A stretch of 64,000 nt of DNA. It comes from Dichotomocladium elegans (Eukaryota > Mucoromycota > Mucoromycetes > Mucorales > Lichtheimiaceae). The position numbers and the translations under genes were made by a program. The notes under the pieces are model-generated. The model had not been told where the DNA came from. It did not search any database and saw only the letters and a program-made list of their open reading frames with translations. Of this stretch, positions 1-10,672 are shown piece by piece. The stretch is taken from NCBI GenBank assembly GCA_025716815.1, contig JAIXMN010000011.1:186001-250000 (forward strand), given 5' to 3'. Positions within the stretch are counted from its first letter, which is position 1. The number at the start of each line of letters is the position of its first letter.

Positions 1-1733
1 AAAGCGAATGGACTCTCATATCCGACCCATATTACCGACATGAAAAGTGTACCGTCAACGAACCTCAATCGGAAGGTATCCCGGTCCTTCAAGACAGCCA
101 AACGATCCACCATCCTTGGCAATGCTAGTACATCTCAAAAGTTGACGAATACAACCATATCGGAAAATGACGAAGACCAGACTTCGTCCACGAACACTCC
201 CAGAGCCGTGCCTGCTCGCGGCGATAGCCTTTTAAGGAGGATGGACCAGCACAAGAACCTGCCACCTCTACCTCAGGATGAGTATTATCAGCAACAACAG
301 CAGCAGCAGCAACAACGACAACAACAACAGCAGCAACAACGACAACAACAGCAACAGCAGTTCAGCACAGGTATTCGGTTAGACGATGTTCCTCAGGTTG
401 GAAAGAGTGTGGTGAGCGGCGGGAACAACCCGCCCAGTATGATGACGGCACACATCAACGTGAGCGCGACAACAGGCAAGCCTCGGGTGTATCTATCAGA
501 GCTATCGGCTCTGCAAGACATGATTATCCGCCATGTAGCGGTGGTGCACATAGAGCCCTATGTTCGGGACCAGTTCTGCCTGGCCGAACTCCTGAACATG
601 ATTGATACCAAGAAGGTATCCATCTGGGGCAAGCTTTTCACATCAATAATGCATGGCAACAAGAAGCCTAGCAAAATCAAAGAGGGCACATTCGGCGTTC
701 CGCTGGATATCTTAACCGAGCGAACGGGTGTTGAATCAAACCTAGGCGCATCACCGTCGCCTGTCCGAATTGCTGGTTTTATTGATGATGCAGTCACGGC
801 GCTCCGTCAGATGGGTAGGTGGAGGAGAAAGAAAGAGGGCGGGTGGGGAGGTGGTTTTACTCAATCTATGTCCTAGATGTGTCGGTGGAAGGTATCTTTC
901 GAAAGAACGGCAATATTCGGCGCCTTAAAGACGTCAGTGAACAGCTTGACCGAAACCCGCAAGAAGTCGACTTATTTTCAGAGACTGCGATACAGATTGC
1001 AGCTCTTCTGAAGAAATTCTTACGCGAGCTTCCGGATCCACTAATGACGTTCCGAATGCATGGATTGTTCACGTACGCACTGCGACTAGACAACCCTGTT
1101 GCGTGCAAGCGCGTGATCCAATTGGCGTACTGCATGCTTCCGCGGGTGAACCGCGATGCACTTGAAGTGCTGTTCCTCTTTTTCCGCTGGGTTGCGTCGT
1201 TCTCACATGTGACAACCGACGTTGGCAGCCGGATGGATATACCCAACCTTGCACGAGTGATTGCACCGAATATCCTGACCACGAACTCCAAAGATCCATT
1301 AAAGGACGACTCTTTTACAGCCATCCGAGTGGTCGAGATGATGCTTGAATCCTTTGACGAATTCTGCACCGTGCCTGAGGACCTGGAGCCGTTCCTGCAA
1401 GATCCGAAACTCAAGGACGGTACCGAGATCTCGTCCAAAGATTTCCTGAAGAAGGTGGAGCAGATGATGCGCACCACCTCCTCGCCCTCCACCGCCTCGT
1501 CCATCCATGACGTTCAGCATCTCAACACTATGCACCACCCCACGCTGACGCCGCCAAATCAGCAGCAACACCACTCTCCCACGTCCATTTACGCACAGCA
1601 GGGTTTCCTCCCTTATCCGAACCAGCACCCATCGTCCGATTTTAGGCCTGCTCAATTCACCATGCGGCAATCCAGCCTGAGCCACAATGGACATAACACC
1701 CAGCCACCAAAAACTGCAGCTGCCGATCACTGA
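1..1733 (+). CDS. Rho GTPase-activating protein, Lrg1/Rga1-like, 5'-partial
   Basis: RhoGAP protein that should switch off a Rho-family GTPase in cell-wall and polarity signalling. The frame is open to the window edge, so the first ATG at 40 may not be the true start. Two exons are seen, 1-814 and 877-1733; the 62-nt intron (gtaggt...cctag) splits the GAP domain and rejoins it as ...ALRQMD-VSVEGIFRKNG. The catalytic arginine is in GIFRKNG, and LLKKFLRELPDPL and NLARVIAPN are typical GAP blocks. The stretch before the domain (VYLSELSALQDMIIRHVAVV, then FGVPLDILTERTG) resembles fungal Lrg1/Rga1 proteins, which carry LIM domains further upstream; here those would lie outside the window. A polyQ run sits at about 290-360. 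The family call is firm; the Lrg1 subgroup is inferred. Confidence 0.88.
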
Positions 1734-1940
1734 CTCGAATAAAGAAACAAGGAGAGAGGGTAACAGTAGATGCGATGTCGACAATAAAAGAAAAAAAGGG
1801 GGGGGAAGAGGGAAGAGGAAAGAAACTTTCTCTTCCCCCTTTTTTTGTGTTATTGTTTTTTTTTTCTCTTCTCGTGAATGTTGGGAGAAGAATAATATAG
1901 AACTAAGAGATTACTTCCCATCTGGGGGAAAGAAGGCGTA

Positions 1941-3672
1941 TTATAGAAGAAGGCGATAGAGACATCCGTCGCAGACGCGGCTGTTGCTGAAAGCATGGTC
2001 GCGAACATCGAACAAGGCGAGTTGGTTTGCGCTGTGCTTGTAACAAAAGATGTGACCGCAGCTGTAAGACCAACGTGTTAGATTAAGGGAAAAAAGTGTG
2101 TGTGGGGGGGTAGTTGTTGTTCTTTTTATGCCGGCATTACCTTCGACAATGATGCCGCCGCATAAACAATCCAAAGGTATTGAGGCACGACGTATGCTGA
2201 CAAGTCTGGACATGGTGATCAGGCACCCATTCATGGACGGGACGCTTTGCAAACTTGGTTGGGTCCTCGACGACGCAAATGTAGCGTAGACGGAGCAAGG
2301 TGGTGTTGTTTGTGACGCGACGGACGAGCATGACTTGATCATAGTCGTTGCTGTCGAGAATCAATGTCTAGGAAGCATCCAGTTAATTTTCTTCCCTGTT
2401 TCCCATACGCCTTCCCCCCCCTCCCCTCCTTCCTCGCCACTCTGGAATGGGGTGTGTGGGGGGGGGTGGGTGGTTCAGGTGGTAGAGGGAGGGAAAAGCG
2501 CGCTGATACCCAAACCCAATCGCTCCGTCTATTGTTTGATCTGGGGGTTTTTTTTTTTTTACCTTGGGTACACTCTCCGGCTCGGTAACAAAACAATAAC
2601 CGGTGATAAGCGTACTCCTGCTGCCCTGACCGTCGCAATGGTCGTGCGCGGCCGCAGTACCGACAGTCGCGCCAAAGTAGAGCGGCATGGATGCGCTGCT
2701 GCTGTTGCTGTTGGGCAGCAGCGTAGTCATGCCGAGTTGGGCCAGGACGGCCTCGATCCGGCCGGTCTTTGGCATCATTGACAACTCGAGCGCACGGGTG
2801 CGGCCGAGCTGGTCCTGCAGAACTGCTGCTAACGATGATGGCTGGTCAGCTTCCGGTGTCTGCTGCTGCTGCTGCTGCGTCGTCGTCAGTAGTGGCGGTG
2901 GCGGATCCAAAGTCGGAGTCTCGGCTGGGAGATCGATTGTGGAAGACGACGACGACTTGACGGAAACGGTGTCATTGGCGTGGGGATCGATGGTGTCGAA
3001 CACTTTTGCTGGTTGTTCCTGCTCCGTTTTGTCGCTGATCGTACTATGCGCTTCGGGCTGGTCTTCCGCAACATCGCTCCTGCTAACACAGATTGAGTCG
3101 CTCGCAGTGGTTTCGCATGGATGGAGATGATCGTCCTCCTCGACAATGACCGAGGGTGCACGACCACAGGTTATTGGTGGTGGTGCTAATGATGATGGGG
3201 GTAGCAGTGCTTGCGGACGCTGGTGTTCAAAAGAGGGGGGCGAGCTTCTTCTTTTCATTCCATGAATGACTCCCGACCAGGAACGTCGTTTGAGCTTCTC
3301 GGTTGACTCGCCCTGGGTCTTTTTGCTCAGGAGCTTGTTGAGCCGGCTCGCGTCGGACATTCTGGCGAGCGTCGCCTTGGTGATGGACGTACGTCGTGAC
3401 ACAAGCTTATGCGTGATGTCTTCGGGCGCCGAGGATGGGCACGAAGACAATTCGGAGGAAGACGACGACGAAGAGGAGGAGGACGATGATGAAGATGACG
3501 CGGAGAGATTGTGGCTGGTCTTGATGATACTCGACAGTGTCGAGGATATGGTGCGGAGCGAGTGGCGACGGTGGCGTGGAGGTGCAATGGTTTTTTCATT
3601 CGTCAGTGATGGTGATGATGAGGACGGATTCGTCGTGGTGGTGGTGGATGCTCGTCGGCGCAAATGGATCAT
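1941..3672 (-). CDS. FYVE zinc-finger protein
   Basis: Three exons (3672-2563, 2367-2141, 2061-1941) give about 485 residues. The first 370 residues are low-complexity and Ser/Thr-rich, with a poly-Ser run at about 3440-3490 and no recognised domain. The last ~65 residues form an FYVE finger: a W-V-P-D start, CQHTSC, the basic RRHHCR signature, CGHIFC and a final CDGC. FYVE fingers bind phosphatidylinositol 3-phosphate on endosomes and vacuoles, so an endosomal role is inferred. The fourth ligand position reads FCYKHS, with His where many FYVE domains have Cys. Both introns rejoin in frame; the second sits inside the finger, between RRHHCR and CGHIFC. Converges with the RhoGAP gene. Confidence 0.82.
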
Positions 3673-4716
3673 TTCAGGAGAGAAAAGGGAAGAAAGAAAA
3701 AGGGAAGAATCAAGGACAAGGAAGATATAAATAACAAGATCGTCAAGTCGTATAGTTCAACGCAAAAGCGCACTAGGCGCAATGCTAGAAGATGGGGCAA
3801 GTCATAAGGTGTCTTCCTTTCAGAGCTGGCTGTGTCAGTATAAGATATGCGCATAAATGACCCGCGATGGTCACGCGCTCGCCGCGAGATATACATCTTT
3901 TGTTTGTTCTCTTTGGAACACACGGTCCCTTTGGATGAAATGCAAATGCTTCTCCGAGTGGATGCGTTTCGCGTAGCCTTTCCGAGTGGCCTACATCTCG
4001 TCTTCCCCTGCTCTTTTTAGAGACCCCGGGGGGAGGGGGGCGTTGGCTCCTGAAAGCAATTTGTTTTGCCCTGTGAAAGGGGGGGGGGAAAGACGACAAT
4101 AGATGTCGTACGAGTCAAGCAAAGTTTATACAAAAACAGACACAGGTGTTTTCTTTCGGCAGATTCTTTCGTCGTCCTTGCAGAAGCATCAAGTCTTCTT
4201 GTGTCATGTAAACACTCTATCACACGCGACGTCTCGTATAAAGCTATGCATGTTCTCTTCCCCTTTTTGACTCGCTCTCTCTCTCTCTCTCTTTATCTTT
4301 TCTCCTACTTTCTCCCTCTTTTTTTTTTCCGGGTGGGCCGAACCGTGCTTTTCCTTCCTCACCCCCCAAGGTCTTATCTTTATAAAAAAGGTTATCGTCT
4401 TTTTTTTTGGGGGGGGGAATGGGGGGAGAGCAATTCAATATCTACTTGCGGGCGGATGTAGTATCTTCAATGCGAAGGACAGGAAAAATGGTAAATAAAT
4501 AATAGAAACTTAGGACAGCGCCGGTTGGGCGAGAGCAAAAGCTCGCACTTTTTCTGCGACATTTTCATTGTAGTGTGTTGCAGGTCGCACAAAGAAACAA
4601 CGCGGTATGTTGCTGTAATAGAGTGCCGTATATTAGGATAGATATTCATGGTGATGAGATTAATTGTAATGTAAAGATTAAGACGGGTATCAGGGCAAGC
4701 ACGGACCCGGAAAGGG
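3673..4716. other. Intergenic, no gene seen
   Basis: About 1 kb between the 5' end of the FYVE gene and the 3' end of the tail-anchored gene, both on the minus strand. It holds homopolymer runs (poly-T near 4320 and 4400, poly-G near 4080 and 4412) and a CT microsatellite near 4275-4295. The short ORFs here are low-complexity and unconvincing. It presumably contains the FYVE gene promoter. Confidence 0.6.
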
Positions 4717-6067
4717 CTACGCTGCTGAAAAGTAGGATATCAGCACCACCGCAACAAGCGAAATGACTAAAAGAGGAAGACATCATTCTTATCAATCCCC
4801 GCACGTCATGCGCACTCTCCTCCGCCCCGAAACCTCGGAGCAAAAAGAGAGAGAGAGAGAGAAAAGGGCAAAACGCTTACCCATGGAAGGCACCCATTGC
4901 TGCACCTGGCTCCACATCAGCTGGTATTCGCGCACACGGTCGACCTTGATCCGAAGCTCTGCCAGGCGGGAAGTCGAGTTCAAGCCCCTCAGGTATCCCT
5001 CAATGGATCTCACCGTTTTCTTGTGGACTGCATGCGCCTCCAGGAGAAACGGCGATCGCCGCTGAATGTCACGTAATATCCGGGTCTCTCTCTTGATTTT
5101 TTCTGTGCGAGCATGACCAATCTTGGCATTCAGAGCTTCTACATTCCTGTCCAGCTCGCGCAGCATGGTGATGTGATCCTCGATCGCTTGTTGATTTGTC
5201 TCGATCCGCGTCCGCTCCTGGGCACATAGATAGTGATACTTTTCGATGCGACCTGTCAGGTCCGCCATCAAGTGCTTTGTTGTTCTGTTACGGAGGATCA
5301 GGTTTTGTTACTTTTTTTTTCTCTTTTTGATTGCGATCAACGTACATCGAATGCTTGGCGGGCATCGGCAGAGGGGAGGCCATGGGAGAGAGCGGTTGGT
5401 GGCCATCAAGAATGGGCCAGTCAGCAGGCACCTGAAACTGCTTCATCTGATCGCTGATTTGTCTAAGGTCGTTGTGCATCCTCAGGAACATTGGGTCCTC
5501 AATACGGTTACTGTCTCTTCCTCGGTGTTTCTGTTTATGCTGAAGTTGGACAGGAAGTAAGGTTGCAGGGCGCCGCAGAATCCGCCGCCGCTGCTTTTGC
5601 CATCGCTGCTGGATATCGTCCAAGCTCAGGTATCCACCATCAATTTCCTCGCCCGACGAGCTGTATCCCAAGCGAGGCGTTGAGGAGGCCACACCATGCG
5701 ACCTTTTCAGTCGTTTAAACAAGGGATGGTGACGTCCGGTGCGTCGGATCTGTTGTTGCTTCATCTCTCTGTCGACTCCGCTACCAGTCCCTCGGTCACG
5801 GCCGTCGGTCTGATGGTCGTCGTTGTCGTCGTCGTCGCTCGTTGTCGTTGCTGATTTTTGAAGACGGTGCCGCACACTACTGACGAGCTTTGCAGTCAGT
5901 GCTCGTTTTTTTTTATTATGTTTGGTTGCAGCAGTAGTCGCAATGGGCTGAGGGCATGGGAATGTCGGGTAGAAGGGATTGGACACCCCGAGAGCATCAA
6001 TGTTGTGCTCATCGATGGGCGCCACCTTGCCGTGTTTGACAAAATGACTCACTTCGTCGAATTCCAT
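4717..6067 (-). CDS. Coiled-coil protein with a short C-terminal membrane tail
   Basis: Three exons (6067-5346, 5284-4881, 4766-4717) join in frame to about 391 residues. I do not recognise the family. Residues 1-240 are charged and low-complexity, with a run of Asp and a basic patch. Exon 2 encodes a likely helical coiled coil (from MADLTGRIEKYHYLCAQER onward) rich in Glu, Arg and Leu. The 50-nt last exon adds a hydrophobic end, VISLVAVVLISYFSAA, then stop, as expected for a tail-anchored protein facing the cytosol (ER, mitochondrial outer or nuclear membrane). Donors are gtacgt and gtaagc; acceptors are taacag and ttttag. The tail depends entirely on the last splice choice: a nearby alternative acceptor would give almost no tail. 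Confidence 0.62.
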
Positions 6068-7038
6068 TGAAGGAAGAGAGAAAGTTGTTTTTTAAGAAAG
6101 AGGAAGGAGAAGGAAAGAGAGAGCGTGGCTAGAGTTGGTTGATTCCTTTTAGGAGTGGAATTTGGGCCAGATCAGAAAACCAACTCACCCCACCTGGCGC
6201 ATCACAACACCCTCCCCCCTTTCTCTCAGGTACCACATGCTCGTGTTACGTCAGATGGAAGAAGGTTGCCAGATCATTGTATCCTACTTCTCCAGATGCA
6301 ATACGCATGCCTGTTTTTGACTGCTGATGATCATCGCAGGAGGATGAAGATCACCTTTCTCCCCTTAGCACGGTGGCAGCTTCAGATGGAGCTGATCTGT
6401 TGCCATTTTCACTGCCGTCGGACTCGGTCAGGTTTTAAAAAAGGCGCTTAGCTTGTTTCATTTCCCATTGTTGCAGTCGTGTCCTCCCCCCTCCAGGTAA
6501 TCATTCCCCTCCTCTTTTTTTCCGAGCAAATGGAGCTATGCGCCCGCATCAGCCAATGGCTGGCTAATGGACAAGACGACTGAACTGATATCCTAATACA
6601 ATGTGTTCGCTCGTGCTTTGGATGGACGATCGGCGCTAAATGTCGACGGAGTGTTCACCACCCGCCAAACGATGGTCAGCCTATCGGACGATCTCTTTGA
6701 TAACCCCCCCACCATTGGATGATGTATTTTTTCAAAACGCCAGCTGGCCTAAAGCGATTATATTCCACAGCCAGATTTTATCGGTTTGTAAAATAAGGAA
6801 TGGTATGCTTATTCCTCAAGAGACACACCTATTGTAGGAGTGAGGTTTCCCAAACCCGCTTCCCTCCCCCCAAATCCCAGTTTTTTGGAAAAAGAAAAAG
6901 GCGGTTGCGTGTCCTGCAGCTTTTGAAGAAGCGCGCCCATTGTACGCAGAATTTTTGCGCGATGCAGGTGTAACTTTAAATTTTAAAGCGCCGGCGTTTG
7001 TCTCTCATGTTCATCTCTCTCTCTCCCCATTTAACACA
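6068..7038. other. Divergent intergenic promoter region
   Basis: About 970 bp between two divergently transcribed genes. It is pyrimidine-rich near both ends (CT run at about 7015-7025 just before the plus-strand start). Short ORFs at 6139-6451 and 6640-6837 have no recognisable content. It presumably carries both promoters. Confidence 0.55.
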
Positions 7039-8097
7039 ATGAAGTTCTGGTTCGCCTTGGCGCTCGGCGTCCCTGCAGGCGTCCTGTTCAACTCCTATTT
7101 TATGTCTCTAAGTTGGGCAAACACTCTGCTGCACATGTGCCCTGATTACAAAGACAGCCGCATCACCGGCTCAGAAGGGATGGACACAGCATTGTGTTTC
7201 GTCGGCAATGTATTCACGCATGCGATCCACGATCCGCTTGGATACGATCTTGCCTGGATCTTGCTCGGTCTCTTTGGAGCTGCTTTGGCTCTCTTTTCTG
7301 TCGAGGGATCGCGCACCAAGGCCAATAGGGTGCTCGGCGCAACAGCCCTCTGGGGACTGGCCTACAACGCGAGAGGTCTTGCGGTAATCCAACCCATGCT
7401 ATGGCTTCCAGCTTTTTATTACTGCTACGGCGACCGCCGCGATAACCCAAAGAGCTATTACATTGAGCCAGCCCGCGTCAATGCGATTCTGTTCGTCACT
7501 GTGGCTGTCTACCTTGTCCCGACCCTAGTAATGCTCTATGGTGTCGAGCAAGGATCGAAGCTCGAATTCATCGTAATCGCCGCGTGGCAATTTGTTCCCA
7601 TTCCCATGCAATTCTTGCTTCGCCCATTGGCATCCGCTCTGAGGCACCTCGATGAACCGTTCAACACACGCCTGACAGAAGAGACGCAGGACAAGCTCCG
7701 CACTGCGGACAGCAAGAACGCAGTCGAGCGCCTCTACATGTTTCTCGGCATCGTCAACGTACTCATCTACTATGGGGTCTACGTACACCTCCAGTTCCAG
7801 GGAATGTTTTCCTGGGAAACCCTTGTAGACTTCTTCACTATTCATAGTGGGAAACTGACAGCCCTGTCCATCGAACAACTCGGGCACATGACAGCCACCC
7901 ATCTGTTCGCCATTGAGATCGCCGCTTGCTTTGGCACTTTCTTATTATGGGCGCTCATGGAGAACGGACTCAAAGGATTGGCCATCATGCTTGTCTCATC
8001 CATCGTTCTTGGTCCTGGTGGAGCCATCTGCCTGTTTGCAGTGTACCGAGAAAATACCATTCAAGATACCGGCATGTTGGTCAAGAAATCACAATAA
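7039..8097 (+). CDS. Multi-pass membrane protein of unknown function
   Basis: Intronless gene of about 352 residues with eight or nine hydrophobic segments spread over its length, beginning with FWFALALGVPAGVLF. The ATG at 7039 is chosen because it follows a pyrimidine-rich leader, has a good context (cacaATGA) and starts right at the first membrane segment; an in-frame start at 6940 would add 33 unlikely residues. The loops contain conserved-looking charged stretches (for example YCYGDRRDNPKSYYIEPAR), but I recognise no enzyme or transporter motif. The layout resembles fungal orphan membrane proteins, sometimes found near secondary-metabolite genes, but no biosynthetic core gene lies nearby. 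Converges on the MFS transporter gene, 130 bp away. Confidence 0.8.
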   Translation: MKFWFALALGVPAGVLFNSYFMSLSWANTLLHMCPDYKDSRITGSEGMDTALCFVGNVFTHAIHDPLGYDLAWILLGLFGAALALFSVEGSRTKANRVLGATALWGLAYNARGLAVIQPMLWLPAFYYCYGDRRDNPKSYYIEPARVNAILFVTVAVYLVPTLVMLYGVEQGSKLEFIVIAAWQFVPIPMQFLLRPLASALRHLDEPFNTRLTEETQDKLRTADSKNAVERLYMFLGIVNVLIYYGVYVHLQFQGMFSWETLVDFFTIHSGKLTALSIEQLGHMTATHLFAIEIAACFGTFLLWALMENGLKGLAIMLVSSIVLGPGGAICLFAVYRENTIQDTGMLVKKSQ

Positions 8098-8227
8098 TAA
8101 CAATAATAAATTGCGATCGATCCATGCATATCAAGATCCTTTGTATATAGGCAGAGGATGGACAAAATACTCTATCGATATTCTATCGAGTGATGCTGCA
8201 TCCATGTAAGGGATGGCATATGGGATA

Positions 8228-8571
8228 TTAAAGCAGGTATTTTCTCTTTCCAGATCCATCAGCGACGTCTTCCTCCTCCTCCATTTGGCGATTGAGTTTC
8301 CCTAATCTGAACTTGAGGATCAGGGCCGATGCGGCCGCAAGCAGCATGGCCGCACCGTTGATCATGTTCGAGCCGACGTAGCGCGGTGCATCCGCTGTCC
8401 AGCCCGAGTAGAGCGCAAAGGTGCAGATGAGTGCGCCAAAATTGGCCACCGAAGACACAATGCCCGTGGCTGAAGCGACCGCCACGCTGTTTCCTTTCTT
8501 ATAGTTGGCTGTCCATGCCATGCTCTGTCATATACACAGAACTCTCTCATGAATATATAAAAAAAAACACT

Positions 8572-8605
<34 letters not shown>

Positions 8606-10292
8606 CTCTCTCTCTCTCTCTTTCTCTTGATCCTTTGCTATAGAACATACCAAAGGTACAGTTGGATACGTGCCACCCGCCACGACCATCAAGCCAAAAT
8701 ATCGAGCGCCTAGCGGCTTTGCAAAACTCAGGATAGCAAATCCAACAAACGATGCTGTAGAGCACCCAATGATGAACCATCCTCGGTCTTGGAATCGGTC
8801 ACTGCACCGTGTCAGGACATAGACCATCAGACCTCCAAACACATACGGCGGAATGCTCATCAGGCTCACTTGGATGGATGTGTAGGAGCCAATCTCCTGA
8901 ACAATCCTTGGCACAAAATATCCGAGCGATGTGGCCGCCATGACCGGGGTGAAGTAAAGCACACAGAACAACCAAACTTTGTAATCCGCGATCTGGCGTC
9001 TGACCTCTCCAAGATCAGCAGACGAAAATACCGACTTCCGCTCGGTTGGGTGGCGGGCTCCTTCTTGCTGTTGATGGGAATGGCCATCGTTGCTTGGCGT
9101 AATCTCATCCTCAGTAGTGGCCAGGCGTTGACGGATCAGGAGTAACTCTTCCTCAACCAGGAAGCGTTTGCTGGTTTCGGGCCTCGATGGCAGCACCCAA
9201 ATGGTCGCTATGCCAAATATGATGGAAAGGGTACCGGAAATGACAAATAGCCTAGTGACCGGGAACAACCACCATCACTTTTAGCATAGTCTCTCTCTCC
9301 GCTGAGTATGTAACATTCGTTACCACTGCCATCCGTAGAGATTTCCTTTGGTATCAATCAACTGAACAGCTGCCGAGATAAGTCCTCCAAAGGCACCTGT
9401 TTTTTGCCCATTCCCTCCATGAGCGACGCACACACGCATGGCCCTTTATGCACAGCACTCTCAAACCTGAAACTGGCCCTGCCAAATAGGTGACGCCTAT
9501 TCTGGAGGATATCTCATTGGGCTTATACCATAGCGTGGTGTAGAGGGCTAACAAAATAGAACCGTATTGCAAAAGTTTAGCCATAACGGGGAAATCTCCT
9601 GACCCGAGGCATTACAACATACTTATGCCTAAGTGTTCAACATCCAAATCAGCAAATGGGCTTATCGTATACATCCCTCCGTTCCATTACCTGGCCAGAA
9701 TCCTGCTTCGAAGATTCCCTTGAAAAATAATTCAATCAACCTCCCTTCCTTCTGACCCCACCCCAAATCGATCTTGGCACCATTAGGATACTACCAATAA
9801 AACACGAAGCAGATAAAAATGCCAGGGAGCTGAGATAGCAGCCATGCATCCGGTAACAATACTCCAGGTAATCATGATACGCGCAATCCAAAAGGCCGGG
9901 TTCACCCGCGCCATGATCAGGTTCGACGGCACCTCAAATAGAATGTAGGCCACATAGAAAAGCCCAAGACCGATATTATTCTCCTGGGCCGTCAGCCCGG
10001 CTGTCGTAGCAAGATCATGACCGGCCTGTTTGTTCATCGTCATCGCATAGCCAACATTAGCACGATCCTCGACACTGAGAAAGTAGAGAATAAAGATCCA
10101 TGGCACAATACGCAGGTCAAGTTTCCTCAGCAGCGCTTTCTCAGCCGGACTCAGCTCCGAGGCGGAACTGCTTGTTGCGCTTGATTTGCTGCTCGATTCA
10201 TTCGATCGCGTCCGTTGACGAATATCTCGCAATGGATAGCGAGGCTCTTTGTGCTCTGACGACTCCATAGCGGCCAATGTCAATGTGGCCAT
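8228..10292 (-). CDS. MFS transporter, Dal5 / anion:cation symporter family
   Basis: Plasma-membrane permease. Six exons (10292-9795, 9718-9691, 9547-9467, 9396-9324, 9251-8651, 8524-8228) join in frame to about 525 residues. Dal5-family landmarks are in order: LRKLDLRIVPWIFILYFLS, DRANVGYA, GLGLFYVAYILFEVPSN, GIFEAGFWPG, the central loop RPETSKRFLVEEELLLIRQR, then WTANYKKGNSVAVASA. Twelve membrane segments are expected. Exon 2 is only 28 nt and encodes most of the conserved GIFEAGFWPG motif, so gene finders may miss it. The 126-nt fifth intron holds a CA/GT and CT microsatellite (8575-8625). Substrate is not readable from sequence; the family carries allantoate, vitamins, cysteine and sulfonates. 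Lying directly downstream of MET10 on the same strand favours a sulfur compound (inference). Confidence 0.88.
8575..8625. repeat. CA/CT compound microsatellite
   Basis: About 15 CA units followed by CT units, located inside the fifth intron of the MFS transporter gene. Confidence 0.85.
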
Positions 10293-10672
10293 TGAGTAGG
10301 AGTAGACAAAAAAAAAAGAGAGAGATAAAGAAAACTAGCAAGTGTAAGAAGGGGCGGGAATGAAAAAAAAATATTTTGTTGGTCCTCTCTAAGCAACCAC
10401 GATATATAGCTGCTTTCTCCCCCATCCCACCCCCCCACCACCATCACCACCAAAAAAAAAAAAGACAAATAAAAGATCATTCGAGAACCATAATAGCAAA
10501 TATTCTTATTTAGATTAAACACACATACATGCATTTGTGTCGCCAACGGAGGGAATGCGTATATAAACATTGTATATGCGGGTGGGGGGAGGGAAGTGTG
10601 TATGTGTACGCATGGGAATGATGGATTGTAAAACAAAAAGAAAAGAAAATGCGGATGGGGGGGGTTCTTAAA
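10293..10672. other. Short intergenic gap, MET10 to transporter
   Basis: 380 bp between two minus-strand genes. It holds A and C homopolymers and no plausible ORF. It should contain the MET10 3' end and the transporter promoter. Confidence 0.5.

Noticed and set aside
6940..7038. Earlier start for the multi-pass membrane protein
   Set aside because: The added residues are a translated pyrimidine-rich leader; the ATG at 7039 has the better context and begins at the first membrane segment.
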